DNA from: Steromphala cineraria
Lineage: Eukaryota > Mollusca > Gastropoda > Trochida > Trochidae
Assembly: GCA_916613615.1 (NCBI GenBank)
Contig: OU744730.1
Span: 35,201,315-35,265,314 of the forward strand
DNA: 64,000 nucleotides
Direction: 5' to 3'
Of this stretch, positions 11,521 through 20,819 are shown piece after piece. The position numbers and the translations under genes were made by a program. The notes under the pieces were generated by a model that did not search any database, was not told the origin of the DNA, and saw nothing but the letters and a program-made list of their open reading frames with translations. The first letter of the stretch is position 1. Each line of letters starts with the position of its first letter.

Positions 11521-12057
11521 CTCAGATTTCAGATTTGTTTATTCAGTAGTTCAGACCTAAAGGCCTATAGTACAAGTACAGTTCATGAATTATGTGGTAC
11601 AAGTGGCGGTGACATTTCTTACATTGAATACATGTTTTAAATAAATTGCAAGAGATTTAATGGAATCAATATTTTTTGAATTTAACAAATTATACAATAT
11701 TTGTTTATCTCTTACAGGTAATGATACGATACAAATGATAAATATCTGCTTCTAAAATGCATCTCATCCTCCAGTGTGTGATAAACTTTACACAATCGCT
11801 GGTCTAGAGGTATCGGTGGTCTATGTCTGCGTCCAGCCTCTATCATGGTCATATCTTATGGTCGCTTAAGCGTAGTTTAGTGAAATGTACTCGATGTAAC
11901 TTTGTTGGGCAATTAAGATACGGTTCAAAGGTAACTTTATTTTTAAATTGTCTATAGGTCCTAAGTTTATTCTTTGATGATTGACGAGGGGGGTCTTGTA
12001 AAGAGTTGATAAAATTTGTTTCGAAATGCGACTTTAACTTTTGTAAACTGTACGCAG
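11521..12057 (-). pseudogene. LINE ORF2 C-terminus, downstream half of the DIRS-split element
   Basis: Minus-strand reading from 12057 gives a LINE ORF2 tail with LSAYSLQKLKSHFETNF, later PPIPLDQRLCKVYHTLEDEM (a typical LINE C-terminal zinc-finger region) and an end near 11590. At least two frame breaks lie between these parts. The 3' UTR holds GAATAAACAAATCTGAAATC, a polyadenylation-type signal and short ATCTGAA-type tail. Codons at 12057 continue in frame from the LINE half at 17133, so the DIRS element at 12064-17126 landed inside this gene. Confidence 0.7.
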
Positions 12058-12103
12058 ATAATAGTACGTTTTTGATTAAACGTCATTATTTTTACTTACC
12101 GTA

Positions 12104-12261
12104 GACAAGTGACCTTAGCCTTGTTAGCCATATAACATGTAATCGACTCATTCCCACAGAAGTAATGAAAACATCATTACGCAGATCAATCAGAGTTACC
12201 CGCCCGTCACTAGTCCACTGTGTGGCGTGACCTGTCATCCAATTAGAATCATTCACATTAC
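12104..12261. repeat. DIRS inverted terminal repeat (3' side), 158 bp
   Basis: It starts GACAAGTGACCTTAGCC and ends ATTCACATTAC. It is the reverse complement of 16953-17110 with no mismatch seen by eye. Outside it lies a unique 40 bp extension (12064-12103) that is copied in the ICR. Confidence 0.92.
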
Positions 12262-12319
12262 CTAGGAGTCCCAATTAACGACGGATGCGTAAGAGGGGAG
12301 GCGGGACGGGTATGACGAC

Positions 12320-12409
12320 GGTCACTTGTCTACGGTAAGTAAAAATAATGACGTTTAATCAAAAACGTACTATTATTTAGTTACTAACCTCCGACAAGTG
12401 ACCTTAGCC
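12320..12409. repeat. DIRS internal complementary region (ICR)
   Basis: Positions 12320-12370 are the reverse complement of the left outer end (12064-12114). Positions 12377-12409 are the reverse complement of the right outer end (17094-17126). TATTAT (12371-12376) sits between them. The ICR therefore encodes the junction formed when the two element ends are joined in a circle. In the DIRS replication model this region templates completion of the ends. Confidence 0.92.
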
Positions 12410-12574
12410 TGATACCACTGTAGGAGGCGGGTAGAATTCGTCGCATAGCGGTAACTCTCAAGATTGCTCTGATGATCGGCGACCTAGCGAGCGGCCGTTC
12501 TAATGAGGATTAATTGTCTGACCTCTCGCGGTCGACGATCCCTAATTAAAACACCACAAAACCACTATAACCAT

Positions 12575-14395
12575 TCAACAAGCAAGTTTATTAAATGGGT
12601 TAAGAGCCCCTCTCAACTCGTGAGGCCCCGTTAGCGTGGATGGTTGCGCCCCCTGCCAGGGGGGGCCCCCGTGGTTCGCTGCTGGGCAAAGACCTGCGCC
12701 CCCAGACGGGCTACGCCCTCCAGGTCCTCCGTGGAGACATCGTGCAGGTAATACGTATACCGGCAGCTGGTGATTGAGCCGTGTCGCGAAGAGGTCGACA
12801 TGCGGCCTGCCGAACTGGAGACAGATCGCCTCGAACACTCGAGGGTGCAACATCCACTCCGTGGAGGGAGGTTTGTCCGGGCGAGAAAGAGCGTCCGCAA
12901 GGACGTTCTTTGCTCCCGGGATGTGCACCGCTCTTATTGAGATGTTGAGTTCGTCTACCAGTCGAAACAGCTCCATCACCAGCTGTAACAACGATCCCGC
13001 CTTGGTCGATCCTTGCTTGTTGATCGACCAGGCTGCCGTCGAACTGTCTGTGTGGACACACAGCACCTGGTTCTCCAGACGATCCGACCAGTGATCGATC
13101 GCCAGACGTATGGCATTCAACTCCAGGAAGTTGATGTGAAGCTCGGCTTGCGCCGGCGACCACACGCCCGCCGCCTGGTCGGTCCCCAGGTGCGCGCCCC
13201 ACCCCTGGGTAGAGGCGTCCACATACAACTGGCTCCCGGCGGGGGGTTGCCGGAGGGGAACCCCCGCCAAGACGTTGCTTTCGTCCTGCCACCATCGTAG
13301 GTGGTGAATGAGGTCCTGCGGCATCCTGATGTGATGGCCGCAAGATACCTCCCGAACGTGCCCGTTCAGCACTATTTGGAGGGGCCGGAGGTGAAGCCTC
13401 CCCCTCCTCGTGAAGTCTTGAGGTGAGGTCAAGAATCCTAGCAGACGTTGCCACTGTCGGAGCGAGAGAGGCCCGCGACACGCGTCCGCCAGGAGTTCCC
13501 TGTAACGGCCCATCCGTTCCTCCGTGACAAAGGCCTTGTCCTGCGTCGTGTCCAGATGGACGCCTAGGAAGACGAGCGACGTCGTTGGTACTAGGTCCGA
13601 CTTGTCCAGATTGACAAGCCAACCCAGGCGTCTGAACAGAGCGATCACAAAGTCCCTTTGTTCGGTCAGAACTGACGGGGAGCAGTGGCTCCCGAACCCG
13701 TCGTCCAGGTACATCGCGAACTGGATGTCGTGCCTGTGAAGGAACTGGACGATGGGTTGGGTCACCCGGGTGAACAACCAAGGGGCTGTCGCAATCCCGA
13801 AGGGCAACACCTTCCACTGGAAGTGACGACCCGCCAGGACGAATCGGAGGTACTTGCAATCCGCGGGGCAGATTGGGATATGCAGGTACGCGTCCTGGAG
13901 GTCCAGCGACACCATGCGGCTGTATGGTTGTAGCAACCGCATGATAGACCGCACGGTCAAGAGCCGAAAATATGGCGGCCGCTCGAGGTAGGAGCGGTTG
14001 AACTGTTTCAAGTCGTGAATCAGCCGCCATTTTTTCGGGTCCTTCTTCGGTCTCACGAATACTGGAGAGTAGAACCCCGGTGTCAGACCTTGGAGCAGAA
14101 GCTCGCTCACCGCCTCCTTGGTGATTAGGATCTCCACTTGTTCCAGTGTGCGCGCAAGCCGTACCGGCTCTAGCGGACGTTCCACTGGCGAACAAGTCAA
14201 AGGGGGGCGGGTGTGCACGGGTATACGAAACCCACGCTCCAGTGTCTGACGCACGTACTCGTCCAGGCCCAACTGCCTCCAGTTGGCCACAAACGTTGAG
14301 AGACGGCCTCCAACGGCCCCGTCTCGAACCTCTACCGCTGCCGGCGGCAGGAGAGGAGGCGCCAAGGAGTCACCTCTTCTTGTGGGTTCCTCCAT
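12575..14395 (-). CDS. DIRS reverse transcriptase / RNase H (C-terminally altered)
   Basis: This polyprotein would copy the element's RNA to DNA. The first in-frame ATG is at 14395, 26 bp inside the end of the gag-like ORF; the frame is open further upstream (to 14542) but only with a non-ATG start. RT motifs in order: FVRPKKDPKKWRLIHDLKQF, VSLDLQDAYLHIPI, VLPFGIATAPWLFTRV and the catalytic YLDD (13701-13712). An RNase H domain follows, with acidic residues in YVDASTQGWG, INFLELNAIRL, VHTDSSTAAW and NVLADALSR. Up to LNHQLPVYV (about 12755) the protein looks intact. The last ~58 residues are glycine/proline-rich and unlike the family, because an internal deletion joins the frame to recombinase DNA read out of frame. 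Orientation and overlap with gag are as in other DIRS elements. Confidence 0.92.
   Translation of the reverse strand: MEEPTRRGDSLAPPLLPPAAVEVRDGAVGGRLSTFVANWRQLGLDEYVRQTLERGFRIPVHTRPPLTCSPVERPLEPVRLARTLEQVEILITKEAVSELLLQGLTPGFYSPVFVRPKKDPKKWRLIHDLKQFNRSYLERPPYFRLLTVRSIMRLLQPYSRMVSLDLQDAYLHIPICPADCKYLRFVLAGRHFQWKVLPFGIATAPWLFTRVTQPIVQFLHRHDIQFAMYLDDGFGSHCSPSVLTEQRDFVIALFRRLGWLVNLDKSDLVPTTSLVFLGVHLDTTQDKAFVTEERMGRYRELLADACRGPLSLRQWQRLLGFLTSPQDFTRRGRLHLRPLQIVLNGHVREVSCGHHIRMPQDLIHHLRWWQDESNVLAGVPLRQPPAGSQLYVDASTQGWGAHLGTDQAAGVWSPAQAELHINFLELNAIRLAIDHWSDRLENQVLCVHTDSSTAAWSINKQGSTKAGSLLQLVMELFRLVDELNISIRAVHIPGAKNVLADALSRPDKPPSTEWMLHPRVFEAICLQFGRPHVDLFATRLNHQLPVYVLPARCLHGGPGGRSPSGGAGLCPAANHGGPPWQGAQPSTLTGPHELRGALNPFNKLAC
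12585..12590 (-). promoter_or_regulatory. Possible polyadenylation signal of the DIRS transcript
   Basis: AATAAA on the minus strand lies just after the RT/RNase H reading frame and before the ICR. This is the only canonical signal close to the end of the coding part. The assignment is positional. Confidence 0.4.
12631..12755 (-). pseudogene. Remnant of the DIRS tyrosine recombinase C-terminus
   Basis: In the reading frame next to that of RT/RNase H, the last ~40 codons before the stop at 12631 read YYLHDVSTEDLEG..LGAQVFAQQ. This resembles the end of DIRS tyrosine recombinases, where the catalytic Tyr lies in an (F/Y)Y-x-x-(D/N)V context; the recombinase of the second DIRS here has FYHKNV at the same place. 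Tyr codons are at 12748-12753. Everything upstream in that gene (N-terminal half, catalytic Arg and HxxR) is missing, and the preceding DNA is RNase H. This identifies the deletion and its breakpoint. The match is by motif and position only. Confidence 0.6.
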
Positions 14396-16166
14396 AGGCG
14401 CCTCCCTTACCCTGCAACTTGCTGGGTGTCCTTTTTGGAGAGGGGCCGGCGTTGTAGCCGCCGCGGCCCTTGCCTGGCCGGCCCCCGTCCCGAAAGGAAA
14501 CCCCGCCGGTCCTAGAGCCGGCGGGGGATTGCGGAGTGCCACCCTTCCGCTTCTTCGGTGTCGTCACCGCCGAAGAGACCCTGCCACCTCCCGCTGCCAA
14601 ACGGTTGGTGAGCTCCTGTTGTTGGGTCTCCTGGCGGTGTCGCAGAGCCTCTGCGACCTGTCCGTCGAACAGCGTCGACGACGCTGCTGGAGCGCTCCTG
14701 AGGCGGGTGCGCATCTCCGCCGGGAGATTTGTACGCGCGAGAAATCCGTCCCGCCTCAGGTTAGTGACCCCCGCTGAGATGCGGGAGGCACTTAGCATGA
14801 TTTGGGCTAGGTTCCCTGCCACGGAACCGAACCCCCGATACAGTGCTCTTGCCCCTTTCTCCATCCCCGCCTCCTTGGAGAAGGCGGCCATGGCCTGACA
14901 AGCATGGGCGACGGAGTTCGCCATGCCCAGAATGCTTCTGGCCTCCTTGTCCAGGTGGGACAGGTGCCCGTCAGACACTGAATGGCCGACTCCTGGCGCT
15001 GCCACACGCCTGATATCGTCATCCAAGACGGGGGGAGAAAGCGGTATTGGAGAAGAGGCGACCGGGAGCCCCGACCTCTGACGATCCGAGATCACCAGAG
15101 GCGGAACAAGACGGCCCGGCGCCGCGGATGACACTTGGGTGTCAAAGTCCTTCGCTGCTGTCAGGAGAAGGCGGTGGGGAGGGAAGCGGACGCTTCGCGG
15201 ACTCACTACCTCCTCCTCCTGACAGAAGGTCTCGAAACGTGCCTGTTTGGAGAAACTGCACTCTTCATCCACCTCCTGTAGGGTCAGCTGACACCAGTCA
15301 GCGATGGCCGCCATCCTCTCACCCTGATCAGGTGCCTCCTCCTCACGTAGGCCGCCTGCGGCGGACAACGGAGGAACGCGAGGGGGGGAATCCCCCTCGG
15401 TTCTGTCCCCAGACAGCGACCCTGGTGAGGGAGGCACTGACGTGTCCGATGGGGAGGGAGGCGGCGACACCAGCGTCACCCGACGGACGCGCCTGGGCGG
15501 CGGCGTCACAGGAGGTGGTGAAGGCGGGGCCTTCCCGCCTTGATCCCCAGATCCCTTCTGGGTGAACTCCTCCAACATCGACTTGACCGATGTGAGGATA
15601 TCGTTCTTGAACGACTTGGCATCGAAGGAAGCGTGACGCGACTCCCTGGCGCGCTTCTTTGCCTTCTTTGCCTTCTTCCGTCGCTCCTCCCGAGGGGGGG
15701 AGGGGGGACCGTGATCGGAAGGCTCCTCTGGTGACGAGTCACGAGGCGGTGCAACGTCAGGGAGCAAGTCCCGAGACAGCGGGTCGCGGACCGACTTGTC
15801 CGAACGGAGGGACCCCACGTCCGACGCCAGGGAGGACGGCAAGTCAAACTCCCCTGCGTCCTCGGAAATGATGAGGTCCGACCTCTCCGGCGACACGCGC
15901 CTGCCTGCGGCGGCAGACGCACCCGGGGTGGGGCGCCTAGTAACCTTGCAGCGGCTCTGCGACTCGCTCTTCCGGATGGAAGAGCGGTAACGCCTGTGCT
16001 GCTCTGGGGAGAGATCCTCGCACTCCGCACACCGGTTATCCGCCGGGCAAGTGTTCCTGCACAGGCGACAGACGACATGAGGGTCGTAGCTCGCCGACTT
16101 GCGTGACCCGCACCGTCCGCAGTACGCCCGGTACGGGGTCGCTGAGTCGCAGCGAACTAAGTCCAT
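14370..16166 (-). CDS. DIRS gag-like ORF1 protein (598 aa)
   Basis: This is the first ORF of the element, starting at a true ATG (16166) downstream of the ITR and a minisatellite leader. The N-terminus has a cysteine-rich zinc-binding pattern (CGRCGS, CRLCRNTCP, CAECED) within the first ~55 residues. A long acidic/serine-rich low-complexity region with a lysine/arginine block (RRKKAKKAKKRARES) follows. The C-terminal third is more ordered (SILGMANSVAHACQAMAAF, LRRDGFLARTNLPAEMRTRL). The tail is rich in Gly, Arg and Lys (GRPGKGRGGYN). This layout fits nucleic-acid-binding Gag-like proteins of DIRS elements. No frameshift or stop is seen. It overlaps the RT ORF by 26 bp if that starts at 14395. 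Its exact role is inferred. Confidence 0.85.
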   Translation of the reverse strand: MDLVRCDSATPYRAYCGRCGSRKSASYDPHVVCRLCRNTCPADNRCAECEDLSPEQHRRYRSSIRKSESQSRCKVTRRPTPGASAAAGRRVSPERSDLIISEDAGEFDLPSSLASDVGSLRSDKSVRDPLSRDLLPDVAPPRDSSPEEPSDHGPPSPPREERRKKAKKAKKRARESRHASFDAKSFKNDILTSVKSMLEEFTQKGSGDQGGKAPPSPPPVTPPPRRVRRVTLVSPPPSPSDTSVPPSPGSLSGDRTEGDSPPRVPPLSAAGGLREEEAPDQGERMAAIADWCQLTLQEVDEECSFSKQARFETFCQEEEVVSPRSVRFPPHRLLLTAAKDFDTQVSSAAPGRLVPPLVISDRQRSGLPVASSPIPLSPPVLDDDIRRVAAPGVGHSVSDGHLSHLDKEARSILGMANSVAHACQAMAAFSKEAGMEKGARALYRGFGSVAGNLAQIMLSASRISAGVTNLRRDGFLARTNLPAEMRTRLRSAPAASSTLFDGQVAEALRHRQETQQQELTNRLAAGGGRVSSAVTTPKKRKGGTPQSPAGSRTGGVSFRDGGRPGKGRGGYNAGPSPKRTPSKLQGKGGAYGGTHKKR

Positions 16167-16202
16167 CTCCTGTGAGGCGACAAGTGCGACCTACACTAGC
16201 GC

Positions 16203-16710
16203 GCGAGTGTCAAGAAGACGGCAGGCGGCAGGCGGTAGGCGGTAGGCGGCACGCGCCTATCCAATAACCCCGTCAAGAAGACGGCAGGCGGCAGGCGGCA
16301 GGCGGCAAGCGCCCGTCCAGACGCCTAAGAAATCCCTCGCCTAGCAGACGGCAGGCGGCAGGCGGCAGGCGGCAAGCGCCCGTCCAGACGCCTCCGAGAT
16401 CTATCGCCTAGCAGACGGCAGGCGGCAGGCGGTAGGCGGCAAGCGCCCGTCCACACGCCTAAGAGATCTGTCGCCTAGAAGACGGCAGGCGGCAGGCGGC
16501 AGGCGGCAAGCGCCCGTCCAGGCGCCTAAGCGAACTATCGCCTAGAAGACGGCAGGCGGCAGGCGCACACGACAACCGAAGCTGTCACGCAGAGGGGTAG
16601 AGCGACCGTCCAGACGCCTCCGAGATCTATCGCCTAGCAGACGGCAGGCGGCAGGCGCACACGACAACCGAAGCTGTCACGCAGAGGGGTAGAGCGACCG
16701 TCCACCCCCG
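16203..16710. repeat. DIRS leader minisatellite (~67 bp units with GGCAGGC runs)
   Basis: Between the ITR and the gag start lie about seven units. Each begins GACGGCAGGCGGCAGGCGG and ends in CGCCCGTCCAGACGCCT or similar. Starts at about 16276, 16346, 16413, 16480 and 16546 give a 66-70 bp period, and a later unit is longer (92 bp). Within units a 7 bp GGCAGGC/GGTAGGC step repeats. In two places a 50-60 bp block (CACACGACAACCGAAGCTGT) is also duplicated (16567, 16659). This is the 5' leader of the element and may carry promoter or packaging signals. Confidence 0.8.
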
Positions 16711-16952
16711 GGCTGCACGGGCTGCACGTGCAAGTCAACCCGCGCTCCAACAAACCAGGTCAACACGGCTGTGTTAACCACAAACACCCCTGTCAGAGCA
16801 CCGAATTCACTCACGAGGAATGAACACGACGAAAGACAGCGGGGATACTTAAATAAGGTAAGCAATAGAGTCAGAAACAACAAAACACGTTAATTATATA
16901 GCTCAATACAATCGGGAGAGATACAGAAACACGTCTGCACACTACCGACTCT

Positions 16953-17110
16953 GTAATGTGAATGATTCTAATTGGATGACAGGTCACGCCACACAGTGGA
17001 CTAGTGACGGGCGGGTAACTCTGATTGATCTGCGTAATGATGTTTTCATTACTTCTGTGGGAATGAGTCGATTACATGTTATATGGCTAACAAGGCTAAG
17101 GTCACTTGTC
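16953..17110. repeat. DIRS inverted terminal repeat (5' side), 158 bp
   Basis: This is the reverse complement of 12104-12261, from GTAATGTGAATGATTCTAAT to GGTCACTTGTC. A short unique extension (17111-17126, GGAGGTTAGTAACTAA) follows and is copied in the ICR. In DIRS elements the 5' ITR drives transcription; no separate promoter motif was identified. Confidence 0.92.
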
Positions 17111-17132
17111 GGAGGTTAGTAACTAAATAATA

Positions 17133-18530
17133 GATCACCGAATGACATATTATTATGTTTTGATAAAGCCATGCAATGTTTAAGAGCATGTTGAAGCACA
17201 ATGTTTTGAGTATTACACAGGTGGTCATGAAATGCAAATATGGATTTGATTACATTATATTGGATCGGGAGTAAACCTAGTTCAGCCCTGCATGCCCAAT
17301 TATGTGTTGATCGGGATACACCCAGGATACGTTTACAAAATTTCAATTGTAATTTTTCTGAACCAAAAGAGTCTAAATACTTGGAGGAGGTATATCCCAT
17401 AGCCCAGATTTCGCAATTATAAAGGAGTATCGGTTCAATGATAGCTCTAAATATCTTACAGCTTACAGCTAGTGACAAATCATTACCAAATAAGACAGAT
17501 GAAAGAATGGTAGGCTCGTTGTCCCTTTTTCTGTAATGCTTCCAAACAGTGTTTGAATTTTCCATTTTGGTGGAGTATAATTCCCAGATATGTATACTTA
17601 TCAGTGACAAGTACAGGCTGGTCGCTTTTAGTCCATGGTTGTTCCTGCTTAGATTTGGTTGATGAACCAAACACCACAATGTTGGTTTTCTTCATATTGA
17701 TATCAATATAATTATTTGTACAATAGTGGGTCAGATTATCAAGCAACATTTGCAGTTTAGTTGGTGAATCAGTTAATAAAACCAGGTCATCTGCAAATAG
17801 TAGATGACCAAGCATCAAACCATCCAAGCATAATCCATTTTTCGGTATGTCAAGATAAGACACGAGGTCATTAATGAAGAGGTTGAAAAGTGTAGGTGAA
17901 AGAATACAGCCATGACGCACACCTACATTTGACAGAAAGGGTTCAGACAATCCAGCTGATGTTTTTACTTTGTAGTGCACATTGGAATATAGAGATGATA
18001 CCACGTCCAATATTTTCCCATTTATACCCTGTTTATACAATTTTGAGAGGAGCAATCCCCTATTTACAGAGTCAAAGGCCTTTTTAAAATCTATGAAACA
18101 GGTATAAAGTTTCTTTTTCTTGACTTTAAAACTGTCAATGATAGTTTTGATAGTGAATATGTTGTCTGAAGTACGAAAACCTTTTCTAAAACCAGACTGA
18201 CAGGGATCAAAAATTGAGTTTGATTCAAAGAATTTTATGATTCGATCATTGATAACTTTGCAAAATAACTTTCCCAGGCAGCTACTAATGGCAATTCCTT
18301 TGTAATTATTTGGATTTAGCTTATATCCTTTTTTTATGTAGAGCGTGGATTGTTGAGGTGGCCCATTGATCTGGAAAGTGACCACAGTTGAAAATATCAT
18401 TAAACAACTTACATATCTGGTCGATAGCTGGGGGTATAAAGACTTTGATAAACTCATTTGTTAAATTATCAGCTCCAGGATCATTGGGTGAAAAGTATTC
18501 AGACGCGATGTTTTTGCTGTTATGATAAAG
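17133..18530 (-). pseudogene. LINE reverse transcriptase, upstream half of the DIRS-split element
   Basis: Minus-strand non-LTR RT domain. Visible motifs: PGADNLTNEF near 18480, then NPNNYKGIAISSCLGKLF, CQSGFRKGFRTSDNIFTI, CFIDFKKAFDSVNRG, LSNVGVRHGCILSPTLFNLF and catalytic FADD (about 17785-17796). It continues as YTYLGIILHQNG and, in another frame, ILLYNCEIWAMGY and ILGVSRSTHNWACRAELGLL. Frameshifts lie near 18380 and near 17500. No endonuclease precedes it, so it is 5'-truncated near 18530. The frame ends at GDLL, where the DIRS begins, and resumes at 12057. Clade assignment would need a tree. Confidence 0.85.
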
Positions 18531-18585
18531 ATATGTAGTATAAATGTGTCCTTATTTTCGAGAAACCTAAAAAAACCAACAAGGA

Positions 18586-18940
18586 ATGGGATTTTGTGTG
18601 ATGTGGTTTTCTGACCGGGTGGGCTGTCGTCCGAGAATGACAGAAAGAAAAAAGCAGGTAACGAGGAAAACTGTTTTAGAAGGCCATTCCCGTATCAAAA
18701 TGGTAATAGTGACTCGTTATTACTTATACGTATGTCAAACCAAGGAATTACATCAGACCTTCTGTCATAAAAATCCTTGGTCAAACGAATTCCAAATTGA
18801 ATCCAAACAATTACTGAGAAAAAAGAGAGACAATTAAGACAAACGCCTTGCAGTTCATCAAAGGTCACAGTAATATTTCAAATTATACTATAATAATAAT
18901 AATATAATATATTGCATTTCACTATCGATCTTTTAACATT
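18586..18940. other. Spacer, nothing recognised
   Basis: One 83-codon frame exists on the plus strand but shows no motif or domain pattern. No repeat boundary is seen before 18947. Confidence 0.35.
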
Positions 18941-18946
18941 GTGATT

Positions 18947-20014
18947 TATACCCCCGCCGCGCGTTTAGCGCGAAGCGGGGGATATAGTATTGGGCAGCGT
19001 CCGTCCTTCCGTACGTACATGTACGTCCATACGAATGAAAAATTGAATAACTCAAAAACTATTGACCAGATTCTTTTCATTTTCTGTATATAGCTTCATC
19101 ACCCCCCTATAGAGTTTCATGACCTTGGCCTTTATTACAAGGTCACAATGAATCTTTGAAATTTTACCCTTGTCAACGGGATATCTCAAGAACCATTAAC
19201 TGGATTCTCTTCATAACTTACACCAAGCATCTTACTGGGAAGGCGCCGGGCCCAGTTGATTTTGGTGACCTTCACATTATTTTCAAGGTCACAACGAGGC
19301 TTTGAAACTTTCAGCATTGAAACCTGCATTTTAGGCTTATCAGCAGGATTTCTCAAGAACCACTTACTGAATTCTCTTCATAACTGACATATTGCATCTT
19401 ATTAGGTAGGCGCCGGGCCGAGTTGATTTTGGTGACCTTCACATTATTTTCAAGGTCACAGCGAGGCTTTGACAATTGAAACATTGAAATCTGCATTTAA
19501 GGCTTGTCAGCAGTAAATCTCTAGAACTGTTAACTAGATTGCCTTCATAAGTTAAGCAAAGCATCTTAATAGGTATACGCAGGACAAAGTCAATTTTGAT
19601 GACCTTCACATTGTTTTCAAGGTCACAGCAGAACTTTGGATTTATCATCAATTTACCTGCATGTTAAGCTTGTGAGTGTGATATCTCAAGAGTCATTCAC
19701 TGGATTCTTTTTATAGATCTATTTAAGGAAGACACCGGCCAATTTGGTTTTGGTGATTTACACATTTTTTTTCAAGTCACAGTTAAAACAACATGCATTT
19801 AGTCGGCCGATATGTTATTCTCGTCTTTTTTTGCACAAGGCTTCTTATTTGGAAGACCCAGGAATCAGTCGATTTGTTATTGTCTAAATGACATCTGGTA
19901 GCATGATAAGTGTAGACAAGTGTAGACAAGTGTTTCTATGTATACATTATGTTTTCTGTTAACATCAATTTGCGGCGGGGGATCTTGTCACTTTTGTGAC
20001 AAATACTTGTTTTA
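18947..20014 (+). mobile_element. Pearl/HINE-like element with 167 bp tandem core
   Basis: It starts TATACCCCCGCCGCGCG with an inverted partner CGCGAAGCGGGGGATATA. A CGTCCGTCCTTCCGTACGTA block follows, then about four diverged units of 166-167 bp (TCTCAAGAACCATTAACTGG at 19184, variants at 19351, 19518 and 19684). It ends GCGGCGGGGGATC, a GTCACTTTTGTGAC hairpin and CTTGTTTT. The ends match those of two otherwise unrelated elements in this window. Pearl-type elements of bivalves, later linked to Helentrons, share this design (terminal inverted motifs, ACGG microsatellite, tandem core); I assign by architecture. The interior has no protein gene. Confidence 0.7.
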
Positions 20015-20198
20015 AAAAAACATGGAACTTGTGTATAAATTCAAAAACACTAATGGTTTTTACTTTTGTTATTAAATTAAAGGCTTAAAATCATGACACA
20101 TTTTTTATATAGCTATATTGGCGTCTTTAAAACGAAAAGAATGACTTTCCATGAGAAACAAATTGGTAGTTTCCTGTTCTGTACTTAGGGACGCATGT

Positions 20199-20363
20199 TA
20201 AGAGACCATGACAATGCACCTGTGAGCTGCTGCTGACACGCACATGAACTTGAATTCCAACTGAGAGGTCAGAATTTAACAACAGGGCCAATAAACGTAT
20301 CTGCCAGTCAAGGCGCTTATCTGATTACTCTTTGCGACAGGCACCCGATGCAGGTATAACTCA
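20199..20363. repeat. Dispersed ~165 bp repeat, copy 2
   Basis: This is the second copy of 9988-10155 in the same orientation, with an extra CATGAACTTGAATTCC variation and small indels. Sequence on either side is unrelated, which marks the limits of the unit. Confidence 0.65.
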
Positions 20364-20817
20364 CTCTGAAATGTCAAATTTCGAGACAAATTTTCATTCT
20401 TCTTTGAAGTGATTTTCAGAGACTTCTACTTCTACATTTGCTGTAATTCAACAGAACAATAGTCTACAAGAAACCAAATCCTAGTCTTGCCCATATACCT
20501 AGATAGACTTGAAATCCTTGTGAAACAAATGTCCATGTACATAATGCCAGCGTGTCGATGTTGGTAAGCGTGCAGTTTGGATTATTTCCAATGGTAACTG
20601 CGACAGGAATATAAACCTGTCAAGTAGGACACACACAAAAACGGCCAACACACCAGTTTGAGAAAAGTATAATGAATAATGCACTTGGTGCTTCCTCAAA
20701 TCGTGCAATAGAAAGTTCGGCACATAAACTCTGGTTCTTCGTCATGTCCTTTATTACAATACTTGTCTTGAACATGACATGTAGATGCCAGTTTATTGTC
20801 TAACTAATTCCCTCATT
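20364..20817. other. Spacer, nothing recognised
   Basis: A 74-codon frame on the minus strand lacks motifs. No repeats were identified. Confidence 0.35.
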
Positions 20818-20819
20818 CA

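Larger units (their letters stand above)
12064..17126 (-). mobile_element. DIRS-like retrotransposon, ~5.06 kb, recombinase deleted
   Basis: The element has the full DIRS layout in minus orientation: ITR, gag-like ORF, RT/RNase H ORF, internal complementary region (ICR), ITR. The ITR cores (12104-12261 and 16953-17110) are 158 bp and identical by eye. ATAATA lies at both junctions (12058-12063, 17127-17132), and its complement TATTAT lies in the middle of the ICR. The element is clearly GC-rich while the flanks are AT-rich. A full DIRS also carries a tyrosine recombinase gene. Here only its last codons remain (12631-12755), so this copy should be non-autonomous. Intact long ORFs and identical ITRs suggest a young insertion. 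Confidence 0.92.

Noticed and set aside
12711..14195. Long 494-codon open frame on the minus strand inside the DIRS RT gene, and several plus-strand frames over 12774-15990
   Set aside because: They are shadows of the GC-rich RT and gag ORFs. They show no domain pattern, while the RT and gag frames carry all the motifs.
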